Shown: one piece after another, positions 50,339 to 63,163 of the stretch
Layout of the letters: every line of letters begins with the position of its first letter
Position numbering within the stretch: position 1 is the stretch's first letter
Assembly: GCA_037577475.1 (NCBI GenBank)
Contig: CM075188.1
Location: 18,953,001-19,017,000, forward strand
Reading direction: 5' to 3'
Source of the DNA: Chaunax sp. Z400
Lineage: Eukaryota; Chordata; Actinopteri; Lophiiformes; Chaunacidae
DNA length: 64,000 nt
Position numbers and translations under genes: made by a program
The notes under the pieces: model-generated
What the model was told of the DNA's origin: nothing
Database searches by the model: none
Seen by the model: only the letters and a program-made list of their open reading frames with translations

Positions 50339-50447
50339 ACCTGGATGCAGTCTGCAAGCTCGACTTGTTCTTTGAGATACTGTCTATTGTCTGTTTAATT
50401 TCACCCAGCCCATTTTTGTCTTTGAACAACTGCAATATTGATTCAAG
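50339..50447 (-). other. Second exon-like minus-strand segment, unknown product
   Basis: The frame encodes WLESILQLFKDKNGLGEIK followed by more charged helical residues. It ends at GCATCCAG before GTATGC, a good 5' splice site. It lies upstream, in the minus-strand sense, of the frame at 49873-50149. The two phases do not join directly without creating a stop, so either another exon intervenes or they are not one gene. No domain is recognised; a short coiled coil is possible. Confidence 0.22.
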
Positions 50448-52025
50448 CCAACTCTACATAGCTAATAAAGTCTATCTGGCAGCACAACTTAGCACTGGCA
50501 TATTTGCAGTGTAACATTGCCAATAATGTGGCATGACTTGGCAAATTATATGAGAGAAAGTCTTACACTTTATCCCTTTGGCTCCTTCCCCTGTAAGCTA
50601 CAGCATTCCTGCTGCGAGGCCTTGATCATATATACACCTTGTTCGTGTTCATGAGAGCTGTATGACAGTCAGTTATTACGAAAGGTCTTTTTCTCACTGC
50701 CATTCATGTAAGCAATTCAAGCACATTAATTATCACAAATGTGATGCTTTCACCTTTGATTCTTACCCCTGACCAGTTTAAATGTTAAAAGGTTTTTCTT
50801 TAGTCTCATAATATCATTCTTCATGACATTGTTTGCTTGCCTAACTATGTTATAGTACCATGGCCTTATGTATGCATGACGATGATGTTTCCAGCCATTT
50901 TATTCATTTTACTCTCACATCAAGCATATTTTATATTCCATCTGTGCCTAATTCTGTCCCTCTAGAGGATCCCCTAAATGACACTCTGGGAAACACCCAA
51001 AATACATGGAAACCGACATGAGAATCTGCGTGATGCACCTCAAACCCTCTAGAGAATGTGTGCACCATAATTTCACGACTAATCATAATGGAGTGCAGTG
51101 GATGGCTTAGAATCAGCACAGTGAATTATGCAAATTATACTAGTGAGCATTTTTAGAATGCAACCAAGCTGTCTGGCAGACTATGAGAGTTGTTACAATA
51201 TGATGACAAGTCCAGCTATAGAGGAACGCAGTAGAGATGATTCAGGGATGAGTGATTTTAAAGCCCATGCAAGTAATGCCGCTGTGCTGTCTGGTTATGA
51301 TTTAATACATGATCAGTGTCACAATCAAGCATTTCTTTCAGGTTAATATGGCTGTGTGGAAAATGTATGATCAATATTTTTGGAAAATATTAAACAGTGT
51401 TAATTTATGACATTGATTTTACCATTGGTAAACATTATGATGCTGTACTGTATTTGCTGACATGACCAGTTGATCAGGAACCAGATAATGCAGTACAATT
51501 TTTAAATCATTTCACAAATGGGTGCAAAACACTCAAAATGCATCCAGTTTAATCGGTGGAAGCAAGAAGCATGTACTCTAAAGAGATGAATGTCTAAACT
51601 AAACAATCAAAAGGAAAGAAGGGGCAATAGTGTCCCTTCACAGTTCATTTGCTGTGTTCCTTTTCCAGGCTCACTTGACAGGGAGTATCAAGGGGATGTT
51701 TACTCCTCCAGTAGGAATCCATATTCCACATTTCTTTCACATCCCCGTCCCATTAGCACTGTCAAACATATGTAGGCTTTTGAGGAAATTTCCCTCAAAA
51801 TTGTTCATTCCATGCTAATAAACACAGTACAGGTAGACACATAAACATGCATGGTCCGGTGCACAAACAGTAAAAACTCTTGTTTCCTTTTGGGGTCACT
51901 TGGCTCACATTTATTTCTCTTCTCTTGCTTTATTTATGCGCTTTCTACTCCATCTGAAACCCTCTACCCCCAACCCCCTTATCCAGCCACATCAAGCAGT
52001 GGCAGGGAAGGAATAAAACTGAAGC

Positions 52026-52027
<2 letters not shown>

Positions 52028-52067
<40 letters not shown>
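52028..52067. repeat. (GA)20 microsatellite
   Basis: Pure GA run of 40 bases. The Arg/Glu-rich part of a frame over it is a repeat translation. Confidence 0.95.
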
Positions 52068-52075
<8 letters not shown>

Positions 52076-54594
52076 CCAAGGAAACGGACAGCAATTATGA
52101 TCAGAATGGTGGAAAAACAAGGGCATAAACAAAAACAGCAGAGAGAATGAAAAGTTGTAACAGTCCTTTTTAGAAAATAATATACTATTGTTTAGATGTG
52201 GGTAAAGCAGGATTTCTCCGTGTCAACACCACATGGAAAATTATAGTTTCAGGCAAACTCAAGAGGAAATGAGAAAAGACAAGGGAACAAACAAAGATTA
52301 GCATGTTTATCTGTCATGCGAAGAAAAACTGCAGTTTTCAAGATGCTGTGGAGGCTTTCTGCTTGCTTTTCTGCAAACATGCAAATCAGCCCTATATTTC
52401 AATCTACTAAACTATACTCCGGTAGAGTATAAGTATACTGGATTATGGGATTGTTCAGAGAACACAGTTATGCCCAAAGGCATTAAAATTAAAATGAAAA
52501 AAGTATTTGTAATGTTTTAGTAACTATCCATTTATACAATGTGGTCCTTTAGGGATGAATAGCATGCTAATGAACTACTATGTGCTGAAGTCAAAGTGTT
52601 ACTCTAGTCAACCTTTGTATTCTAGAACATGGTATCCCATTTCTCTGAGCACAGTGTGCTGCCATCTCTATAAATCAGATCCTGTCATAACCTGGATTTT
52701 TCCCATAGCTGTCTCAGACAACACCTGCTAAACTAGACACACTCTCTAGCAATGAATGAAAATATCCCACATGCCCAGTGTGACCCAAAAGACTTTGTAT
52801 AGTGTGCTATTGTTGCCTTAACACACCTCACAGATGTGATGCAAGGTTTGACCATCATTTTGCATGGCAGCAAACTGTCCTCATGGCGAAGGGTCGGTGA
52901 AGCTGTTAGCTTGATACCATTCGCAGACCTTCTTAGGCCTCTGCTTGAGTTCTGGCAGTAGGGCAGCAGTAGCTTCCAACACAAGATTCTGCAGACTTAA
53001 ATACATGCTACTCAGATACAAATGCAGCCGAAAAGCTTGACCCATTAGAAACTTAAATTAGCTCATGTCTGGATTGATGTCTCACCAAAGACGTACAAAG
53101 ACCAGTTCTGGCCGAGCATATCTGGAGGAGCAAGGAAACCGTCTCAGGTTTCAGCAGCCTGCTGGCAGCCCTCAGCCACTCTGTGCAGCGAACGTGAGGG
53201 GAAGGCCAAAATATGAGCCACCCTCACACAAAGAGTCCATATGTGAGCCAGGGGGTTAATCCTGTTTCAAACAAGCTAGGTTTAACCTCCGTCAACCCTA
53301 CCACCAGCACTGCTAATGCTACCTCCCAAAAAGGAGTACCAGGACTTCTCACATACACTCTTGCATGTACATAACTATTAATTTGACTTGTGTACACAGC
53401 AAAACACAGGCCCACACCAGCATATTGTCCACACACATTATAGAGGACTTCACTGCGTCAATTGTTTGGTTACATTTTAGCAGCTGTGTTGGTGCTCGGG
53501 CAGCAATGTTAACAGCTGAAGGCCTGTTCCATAAAGACGTACCACCAGCCTTTCTCCGTTTATTGATATCTAGAACTAATATGCATTAAAATACAAACAA
53601 CACACAGCAGATGATGTGCAAGATCCCATGGATAAAGCATTTTTACATTTTTTTTATTTTATACAAGTCTGCAAGCACATTTACACATAACCATGCACAC
53701 ATGACCAGACAGGTGATCTGGCCTTTCTCATAGCCAACACTCCTCCCCCCCCTCCTTAATTCCATACGCTCATAACTTCTTAATGGAGGGACTGGCAACT
53801 CAAAAAATAAAAAGATTCCTTGTTGAGCCATGTTTGTTGGGGCCCCATTACTCTCCACGTTTCATTTTAATACCATTTTCTGGTGAATTTCAAGCATGTC
53901 AAAAGGTCTTCTCTTGTAACATTGTGAAATATAGAGTTTCACAATTCCACTGGTCCCGCTGAATCAAACACTTTGAAAGCCACAGACTGGTGAATGAAAA
54001 ATGACCTTGAATATGCTGACCTTGTATAATTCTCCCCAAATGTGTTACGGCAGAAGCTCCATCTAAAAGCGGTTCACGTGAAACTAAAGGCACTTTCTGG
54101 GTTTTCAACATATCCCCTTCTCTCATTGGGCTTTTATCATTAAGCACTTGAAACCTTGACAGATCCAGAGGAATCTCAGATGATTCTGAGTCGAACAAAC
54201 ATGGAACAAAGGTTATTTGTGGACATGTGTGAGTTTGAAAGATGTTTTGTGTGCAGACGACTCAGTGTGCATTTGTGTGCACACAGAAAGATATCTGTAA
54301 GTATGGATCTCAGATTGCAGGTTTGCATTAATGTGGCTTATAATTGTAGTTTTGGTATTTGACATTAGAAAAGCTGGTAGGGTTTTGCGTGTTTTTGTGC
54401 ACACAGACTTGCGGCTTGTGCATTCTTTCAAAGCTACAGTATCTCACATCCTTAATGAAACCACTTGTCAAATAATTCTCCGGTGTGCACTAAAGACTAC
54501 CTTGATAGCAGATGCCATTTAAAATGAGTTTTGAGAAGACTGACAAGAAACCCATCAAAGCCACCTCCATTCAAACTACAGAGAGGCCAACCAT

Positions 54595-54632
54595 TGTGGC
54601 TATTAATTTGCTCTGTGGTTATTAATTTGCTC
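54595..54632. repeat. 19-bp tandem duplication, one mismatch
   Basis: TGTGGCTATTAATTTGCTC is followed directly by TGTGGTTATTAATTTGCTC. The TATTAAT core appears in both copies. Confidence 0.85.
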
Positions 54633-55334
54633 CACCATCAAAGTTGTAATTCTGTCTGTCTTTGAGTTTTCCTGGGGATGATGTAAAACCATATTATAGA
54701 GAACAAATCAGTTAATAGCTTCTTTATGGCATATCCTAAATGCCTCATTTAAAAAGCTTTCATCTCAATAGCGGTCCTCTCATGTGCCCTGACTGCATAC
54801 ACAGATAATAAACAGACACTCTGCCATATTAGCTTGAATCGAGAATGAACAATTTTATAATGTATTCAATATTTGCCAATCATTCTCAGATAGTGTAATT
54901 GTGGATTTTTCTTTCACCTCCTTGTGTACAACTGACTGTTTCACACCCACTGCAGTGAGGGAATTTGTTTTGCATGCGCTATTTTTCCGTATGTCAACTT
55001 ACATAAACAAAATCCACAAATGCAGACCAGAGGAATACTAATAGTTTAAAGCAACATCAAAATGCTTTGCCTTTGAGTGAAATAAGATACCGTATTTCTC
55101 TGAGTGCCATATTCCTTCTCACATTAAAATGGCAAGAAATGCTTTATAGGTTCCTTGCATGACATCTGTAATACAACAACATAAGAAAAGAAAATGTTGC
55201 ATACAAATAGGCACAAATAGACATCTTTGGAAGGAAGGATAGATAACCTTCTGTATGCTGTGCTTTAAAGGAAACAGTTGCTATTTTAAAGTCTTCATCA
55301 AGTTGCTCAGATAATGCTCATTTATTTTCTTAAG

Positions 55335-55371
55335 GAGGTTTTTAAAAACCTCAACCTTGACCAACCTTGAC
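55335..55371. repeat. 18-bp palindrome followed by a 10-bp tandem repeat
   Basis: GAGGTTTTTAAAAACCTC (55335-55352) is a perfect palindrome. CAACCTTGAC then occurs twice in tandem (55352-55371). Function unknown. Confidence 0.75.
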
Positions 55372-57628
55372 CCTACCCCTTTTTTTTAAACCTAATTATA
55401 AATAACTATTTTTATAAAAATAAGACTAAAGATAAGGTAAAGGTGTTGGATTTTCCACATTTTTCAAACTTCCTGCCCAAAGAAATGAGGCTTGCAGAAT
55501 AAGCAAAAATTTATTTTTTTTAAGAAGGCTTTTATTAATGTCAAAATTGTTCTCACCTCCATCTTGTCAAATTCTGCTGCTTAGTCAGTGGCCTTAAAAA
55601 CTTCAAACTCTGATGCACTAGGTACCCCTGATGCAGAGCTTCTCAATGAAGTTAGCAATAATAAGAATGCAATTTGTTGTTAGACTTTCAGAATGAAGCT
55701 CAATTACTAACATTTCACAAATTATGACATACACTGTATTATGACTTTTGGACTGTTATTAACAGGTTTAGGCACAATTACTTGGTTAGGCTTAGGAAAA
55801 GATTCATTAACATAAACTTATTATGTCTGTTACTTAAGTTCAGTCACATCACTATGTTAAAAATGTAACTTTAAAACAAGTGGACATATGAATCCTGGTC
55901 TTAGAGGGAAAGTCGTCTTGTTAACCCATCAAACCACTACTGTCGCCTCTTTGCTTCCTTTATTTACTGCTCCATGACCCGGCTGCAATATATAGGTTCC
56001 AATTTTCCACTTCCACTAAGGTTTACGTGTTTACACTGTTTATTTTCCAGGTTTTATCTCATTGTATTTTGAGTATTGACCGCTCTGACAAAGAGTGTTG
56101 TGTCTGTCCCAAATTACAGTAAGGAGGGGTTTATAGTGTTAGCTTTCCCTCTTTCATGCTTCATGGTGATGGCAAATGACTAGACTCTCCAAATTCTCAG
56201 CAAACTCTAACCACAACACTCAAGTATCATAGGGTATACTCAAGTCACACATGGGATGACTGGCTGTGCGGCCATTGGATTGAAATTAGAATGAGGTGCC
56301 TGTTTACACAGATAGGGTCTAGTCAAAGTTCCAACCCTGTCAGTCAAAACCATGTATGCCCCCTAAAGAAAACTACTGCAAGGGCTAAACAAACAAACGT
56401 ATTTCTTTCTGTTTGCAATTTTGACCAACCGGGTATACAGGTCACAATACAAACTGTTATCTTAGCAAATTACTTTGAATTGAAGTTTGATATTAAAGTA
56501 GACATTTAGTAAATGTAAAGCAGGGTTTGTGCCCATCAGACTATGAATGCACTGGAGAAACATGCTGCAACAGACACACACCAGTAATATGAGAAAGCAA
56601 GACAAAAAAAAAGAAAAAAGACTCGGACGTGGAAAAACAAAGGGTGGGAAGACAGCAATGAGTGAACACAAACATTGTTGGACAAGGGGCTGTGCAGTCT
56701 TCTCACTGAAGCTGTTAGTTTCTTGGCTAATTAGGACTGTGTTGTGGTGCAGTGTGAAGGGGCTCCCATGTGGGTTCCTGATGCTGTTCATTTGTTGTGA
56801 GGTATGACAGAGGAAGACCTGAGGAATCAACGAGAGATGAGTAAGTACGCTGGGATGAGAGCAGGAGTGGAATTCAAAAACATAATAAGAGAAGGAAATT
56901 AAAGAGTGGAAATCAAAACAAGGATAGAGGAAAGGGAAGTAGGTAGAAAAATAGGCAGACAGACATAAAGTGCTGAATTGGGGGTAATGCGAAGATTAAT
57001 CTGCTTCTCTGCACAACTGTATCTGTCTACTGGTGCAGCTTTGACAAATAAATCACCTCCTTGGTGATTCTTAACAATAGCCTTTCCACTGACGAGGTTC
57101 ATTTCTTGCATCTGAAAATATCCTGCACCTAAAAAGTAAATAAACACACAGCAACACCATGACCTCGTATAATAATTTTATGCAACTTATGTTATAAACA
57201 ATTCATGCCATGGATTTTACTAAAGTATGTTAACACATGCCACGCCTTACTTGATGTTGGCATGGTTACCTGAGATCCCATGTTATAGAAAACAATCTAC
57301 ATTTGCAAAAAAACTAAAAAAAACTAAAAAAAGAAATACAGTTTTTATGTAAAATGGAGATGTTGAAAGGTATTATGGTCAGTGTAATGTACAAACTGAC
57401 TTTTGATTGAAACCTTGTATTCTAACCCAAGATGACCCATTTGCCTTACCCTAACACAACCACCTCGTGTTTAGTTAAGCTGGAAATGATGTGACCCTTC
57501 CTTGTTTCTTTAATGCTTTATTTCGGAGGTTCCACTCATTTCATGAATTGTTGTGACTGTCGTATAGAGGCGACAGAAATGTCGGTTTTTCTGTTCTCTT
57601 CTAATGAAATGGTTGTGTCACAAAATTA

Positions 57629-57669
57629 GAAATTGCTCTACATCACTATTAGTGATGTAGAGCAATTTC
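57629..57669. repeat. Perfect 20-bp inverted repeat with 1-nt spacer
   Basis: GAAATTGCTCTACATCACTA (57629-57648) is followed by one T and then by its exact reverse complement (57650-57669). All 20 pairs match. Such a structure could form a cruciform or hairpin, and is often unstable during replication and cloning. No transposon ends or gene are seen beside it. Confidence 0.95.
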
Positions 57670-60600
57670 AAAAAGCTGTTGGAGGTTGCGTGGACTTTTT
57701 ATAGTGCACCCATCATCGGGCAGTCAGGAGGGGATCTACAGTATTATCCAGGTCTGCTTCCTACACTCGACCGGTAACAATGCTCAGCAGCCCTGGTTCA
57801 TATCCTCTTCTGGGCTTTGATCTCTTTTACAACCTTAAAGCAATCTAACGCACACCACATTAAAATCTTGGTAATGCGAGTCCCACTGTGCCATCCAAAG
57901 TGAATCATGCAGGACTCTCTTATATGCATATACCATCACAGAGTACAGATGAAGAGCCCTTCAAATTCACTTTCCTACTAAGGTAGAAAGGTTGATGTGT
58001 GGGAGATGACTGTGCGCAGCAGGGTGAGGCAGTAATACTTCTGTTTTATGTGTAATATTGTTACAGGGACTGTTGTGTAACTTCTAACAAACATACAGTA
58101 CATTGCACACATTGTGTGACAATAGTACCCTCTGAAAGAGGTAAAGAAAAGGTTTTGGCACAGAAAAAATGTCTCCTCTTAAGGAACGCTGGTCCGTTTC
58201 CCATTTTTAGCTTTTGCAAAGTGAAACAAACATGTTTTTTACACAGCACCGAAGAGTAAAATCATCTCTGTACTGATGATGTCACGATGATGTTCTAGTT
58301 TAGAGTTGTCCATTTATGCTGTGCAGTGCTGCCAAATTTGTATTGGACTGAAAACGTGGAAGATTTTGCTTCGGAGGATTTAATCAGCACTAAGAGCCTG
58401 AATGTTGTGTTTGTTAAATTCATGGAGAGATTTTTTTTTTTTTGCTAACATTTTATCTGATCAGGATATGAAGTCATCATTGGACATATATTCACTATTG
58501 TGCAGATTCCCTGTCATTCATTTTAACTGGATTAAGTTTTACCACAGCAAGGTTTAAAGCTGTTATATTTTATGAAGTACTCAAGGCTCTTGGTCAGGAT
58601 GGCGGCTCTGTTGTGCTCAGCCTTCATTATGAAAAGCCAGGTGGAAGGAAGTTACAAGTCAGTTTCCTTTTAGTGTTTTCATTTCCATTAAGGTTATATA
58701 TGGGTTGTCACTGTGCCTGTGACTGATTTGGGCTATGTCACTATAAAGCGGTGAAGTCTTCCATTCCTGTTACTCTGTTATTTTTTTTCCTTTTTGCCTT
58801 TGGATTGTTTTCTTTCTCTAGCATGGAATAAATGTGCAATTTCCTCCCTTGACCCGTGGCAAATTCAGTACAACTAGCCATTTTCACACACTAAGAAAGA
58901 TTCCCAAGTTCAACATTAATGTTGCCATGTGCACATGCAGATTTTGTTTATCATTATTTATTTTCTTGAACCTCCAAATGCTTGAGTGGAGGTTCATTTT
59001 ATTCAGTGGTTTGAGCGTCATTAACCTTTTCTACTGATCTAGGTCTTTACTAAAAATACAAAATATTTGTAATGCATGAACAGAGCTCTTTTCTGGACCA
59101 CACCAGAGTTGGTTAGCAGCATGCTTTCACAAACTTGTTCTAAACTCTGAGGATAAAAATATTTGGAAAACTCCATTTGGTCCAAGCGTGAAAACACTTT
59201 GTGTCTCTCTTCTTGTAACAAAACCAGAGACATTGTGACAGCGAGATCTTAGCTAGAGCTCGTTGTGTCGTTGTACCATCAACCCACTGACCACAGCTCT
59301 GATTGCATGGCCAAGAGTAGCAATTTCAGGATTTCAGAGCAATTGATTGAGTGGTTTCAGACCAGATGTTTTAGTGTGTCCCTTCACGTCTAGAGGGGAA
59401 CCTCGTCTTATGAAAAGATTTGACAACACACACTCACAGGTCATGTTGCAGCAAAGCTGTAATACAGTGTATTAGCATTTTGATAATGTGCTGTGGCCCA
59501 AAGCAGTTTCCATTCTCTTCTCGCTTTGGTTTTGTAGGGTATGAAGCATTCTGTAGTCTCAGGTGACTTTTTACAGTCAGATACATGGAAACATCCTATA
59601 TTTTCATCATGGAAAGAGTGAATCCCCAAACAGTGGATCATCTGATGACTCACAATTGCATATTTACTCAATCAGACTAAAAACCGATGCCATATTTTAA
59701 TTTGTATGATTACTGAAGCCAGGATTGGGATCTTATGTCCTAAAGTAAAGTGCAAACTGTATTGTGCACCCCTTACAAAGATCCCTTTGTTCCAGCAGCT
59801 GGGGGGTCTGTGCATCCCTGACAACCCCCTGATGTCTATTAAGCACACTGATTCCAAGTCCAAAGTGGCCCCTGTTATTAATCCCAATCACCCAGAACAC
59901 ATCGACCACAGCACACCATGAAAACATGTGCCCATGGCTCCCCTCCCCCAACTCAGTGCACTGATTCTAATTAATTAATTACATCCCAGGTGATTTTATT
60001 TTGAGATTGAGGGAAGAAAAATAGACGAGGGAAAAAACTGCCTCCCACAGGCACCACCAAACTGGCAACAAAAGCTACCCAGCAAACGAAAAAAAAAAAA
60101 GGCCTAGTTCATTACTTGAGGGAGTCGGCTTCTTGTAGCTGCTTCCTAACTACTGCTCTCATGTGCAAGACCAAAATACTCTATTTTTTCTCTCTAACTT
60201 GTCTGTCTGCCACCCACAAAAACCCTTGCCAAAAACACACACTGGAACTAACCCGCAACAAATTGATAGCATATTTAACTATTCAGGATTATATTTTTTT
60301 TAAAGAAAAATGGAAAAAAAAGAGGTGAACATGTCATAATTCTGGAAAGGGATTTATGGATAGCAAGACAAATATTTATCATAGCACTGTCTTGCATAAA
60401 ACAGCACTATATATCTCATTTATTTGAATGTCAAAGGATTGGCACATTCTTTCGTGTCCTCAGTTTGCTTTCCTCCTTGTTCAGGATGCTCCGTTCTCTC
60501 AACACAGAAAAACTTATCAGTGCGATCTGCTGATGTGAAAATGTTTGACTCTGCACTTCTCTTATGCACCGTGTTTCAATAATGATATCTATCAATAATC

Positions 60601-62499
60601 TTAGATGGCATCTTTTTATCTGTAAAGTTCAATTTGAGCTGAATGTGGCGTTGCAGGAGTTTGCATAGTGCTGTAAGATTCATTCGAGGAGAGTTCCAAC
60701 CAAACCTGAAACATGCTGTGAGTGAAAAATGTGTCTACACAGACAGACAGTAAATCAAATGTGTATGAAAGGGGTTCTCCTCATTTATCTGAAGCATTTG
60801 CTGAGACTTAATCACAAATCGCTACCATTTACCATGACTGAATGGACTTTGATAATTTTATAATAGGCGAGTGTCGTCAAAAAGTCATGTTGACCTGAAA
60901 TATCAGGGTTTTTTAAAAAATATTTTGAGTATGGAAACAAAATTTCAATACTTAAAGCTCCACAATTAAAATGAGATGATGAAATTTACTTAATGAACAC
61001 CGAGATGTAAAATGAAAAGGAATTAGGAGAGAATGCAACAAACGCCCTTGGCAGAGACTACTGTGCTTGAATGGTGAGGGCAGTTTTTTCTAAAATGGAA
61101 ATTAAATCCTAGGTAACATTTTATAGAACTAAATAAACGCTTCAGAGAGTGAAACAGTATCGGCTGCACTTATAAAGGACATTTAAATATACATTTATCC
61201 TATAGGGGGTAGCCTTGGTTGGATACATAACAAAAATGTTCTAAGACAACACAGGAACCTATGTTATGGATATCCTACTCAATTTTATTCATTTTCTCTT
61301 CCAGTAAGTTTACTGCTTAGAGCTTTCACTAGTTTATTTAAACTTAAGTCTTTTATTTTTTCAAGTGTAGAAAACCCTTTTAAGCTGGTTCAAGGAAGTG
61401 GCTACTTGACATGTGGTGTAGCCAATGCAGTCTTCTTTTTGGCCCGAAATACAAAGGAAATGACTGCCGTGTTTCTATGGCATCAAAGTTCTTGCAAAAT
61501 TGTCAAATAACCAGAATTTGATATGCAGTATGCTTCCACTGAATATTTGTTCTTGTACAATATTTTTCAAGTCTTAGTTTTCACTCAGAGGTATACAGAC
61601 CACTGCAGCAGCCTGCACTGGCAGGATGTATCTCTGTTTCCCTCCACATGGACTGATGGCACACACTTTTCTCACCTCTCTATGAATCTGCAAAGTGCTT
61701 CTGATGAACTGATAATCTCTTGGCATGCTCTTACGCCGTGTCCTTCTCAGGCACCTCCTCACCTACATTAGCACTCAGAGGGACTCTGGCAGGCTTTTAT
61801 TAAACAACTGAGTGCCAGGTTATGATTGACTGGACACTTAATAGGCTGGAGAAAATCTTCCTTTTGTTTTTGTTCCAAGGCAAGTGATAATTAATGAACT
61901 TGGTGTAAACAGATTAGCAAACGCGCTGTCTGTTGCCATTTGACAAACATGCCCTTGTTCCCCCATCCCCATCTTCTGTGCTGCATGTCTGGCACATAAG
62001 TAAGAGCTTAGTCCATCCAGGCATGTTTAATGGTACAGAGACTCCATGCTGGTAATTGACCAGTGTTGCCAGCTGTCTGTCCTGGCAAATATGCTACATT
62101 TGAAACTATAGTGTCATAAGTGCTGCAACACTCTGACCTCTGTGGCTTGCTGTTACTTGCAGCTATATTGATCTATAGTGGAGAAGTTAACTTTCTGCAT
62201 GACCCCCGCAGCAGGGAAGTCAGAGGTCAAGGCTAACTGAAATGGCTCCCTGGGTCTTATATGAATTCACTAATGTGCTGAAGGCCACCTCAATGGGTGT
62301 TTGTCATCATGACAGCTTTACTTCTAAAGATGGCCCCCATGCCATCCTATTGAAACTCATGTGATATTTCCTTATGGGTGAGTTAATTCATTTGCAGTGA
62401 TAGAAACTGTATTTACACCTTCCCTTGTATACTCTGTTAATTTAAATTGCCAACAAAATCATACCATCATCCGCCACCATCCCTCATCCCAACCTAAGA
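57670..62499. other. Non-genic sequence, possible conserved non-coding blocks
   Basis: No gene is recognised. A T run lies at 58432-58443. The stretches 61790-62050 and 62130-62400 have balanced composition with TAATTAAT, TGACCTCTG and AGAGGTCAAGG strings and could be conserved regulatory DNA; this is inference. The plus-strand frame at 59706-59921 has no recognisable domain. Confidence 0.45.
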
Positions 62500-62597
62500 T
62501 CCCATGTAGACGGGCTTTCAGTGTGGTACCTGTACGTCTTAGTACCTGTACTATGTGTAATGACAATACAGTTGAATCTAATCTAATCTAATCTAAT
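62500..62597 (+). mobile_element. Retroelement 3' tail ending in (AATCT)n
   Basis: ACTATGTGTAATGACAATACAG is followed by TTG and four AATCT units (62575-62597). 'TGTAATGACAATAAAGTTGAATCT' with a pentanucleotide tail is a common 3' end of fish LINE and SINE copies. The portion from 62500 to 62540 is included with less certainty. Confidence 0.6.
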
Positions 62598-63125
62598 GTT
62601 GTATATTGTAAACTTGAAAATTTAAGATCTGAGCCTTTTCTTGTAGAAATATTCATTCTTATTTGGGCTACTTTTTAAAAAGTATTATTGCATTAATAAA
62701 TATTATCATATTATAAATGATGAGGCAAAAAATATAGACAAAGCACAATTGTTTTGGACAAAACTTTATGGATATAGAGTACATCGTTAATCGTATCTGT
62801 ATAAAAAAAATTAACCATTTTTTGTCACATTTTTTCTCTGTCGGAATAAAAAACTTTTAAGACCCAATAACAATAATAGAAACATTTAAATAAATAAAAA
62901 TGTGACAGTGTTTTCAACAGAGGGCACCCTTAACCAAAGATGGCAGGTTTGATCTGACAACAGGTGAAATTTGAGAGGTCGTACAGAGAGGACACATACA
63001 GTATCATGACAGATGGGCTGTTGTAAAATTGTGTCCATGCTGAAGCAGTCCACAAATAACCAGTGGCTACTGTAAGTGTACACTGAAACTCAGGCTGCGC
63101 TCAGGATTGTTAACCTGAATCCTGC

Positions 63126-63163
<38 letters not shown>

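Larger units (their letters stand above)
50448..57628. other. Non-genic sequence with local duplications and one GA tract
   Basis: No gene is recognised. A 99-codon minus-strand frame at 53899-54198 and a 64-codon plus-strand frame at 53065-53259 have protein-like composition but no domain. Poly-A/T tracts occur near 56604-56620 and 57306-57336. Confidence 0.45.

Noticed and set aside
59706..59951. Overlapping frames on both strands with protein-like residues
   Set aside because: No domain, no convincing splice borders, and both strands open, which fits compositional effect.
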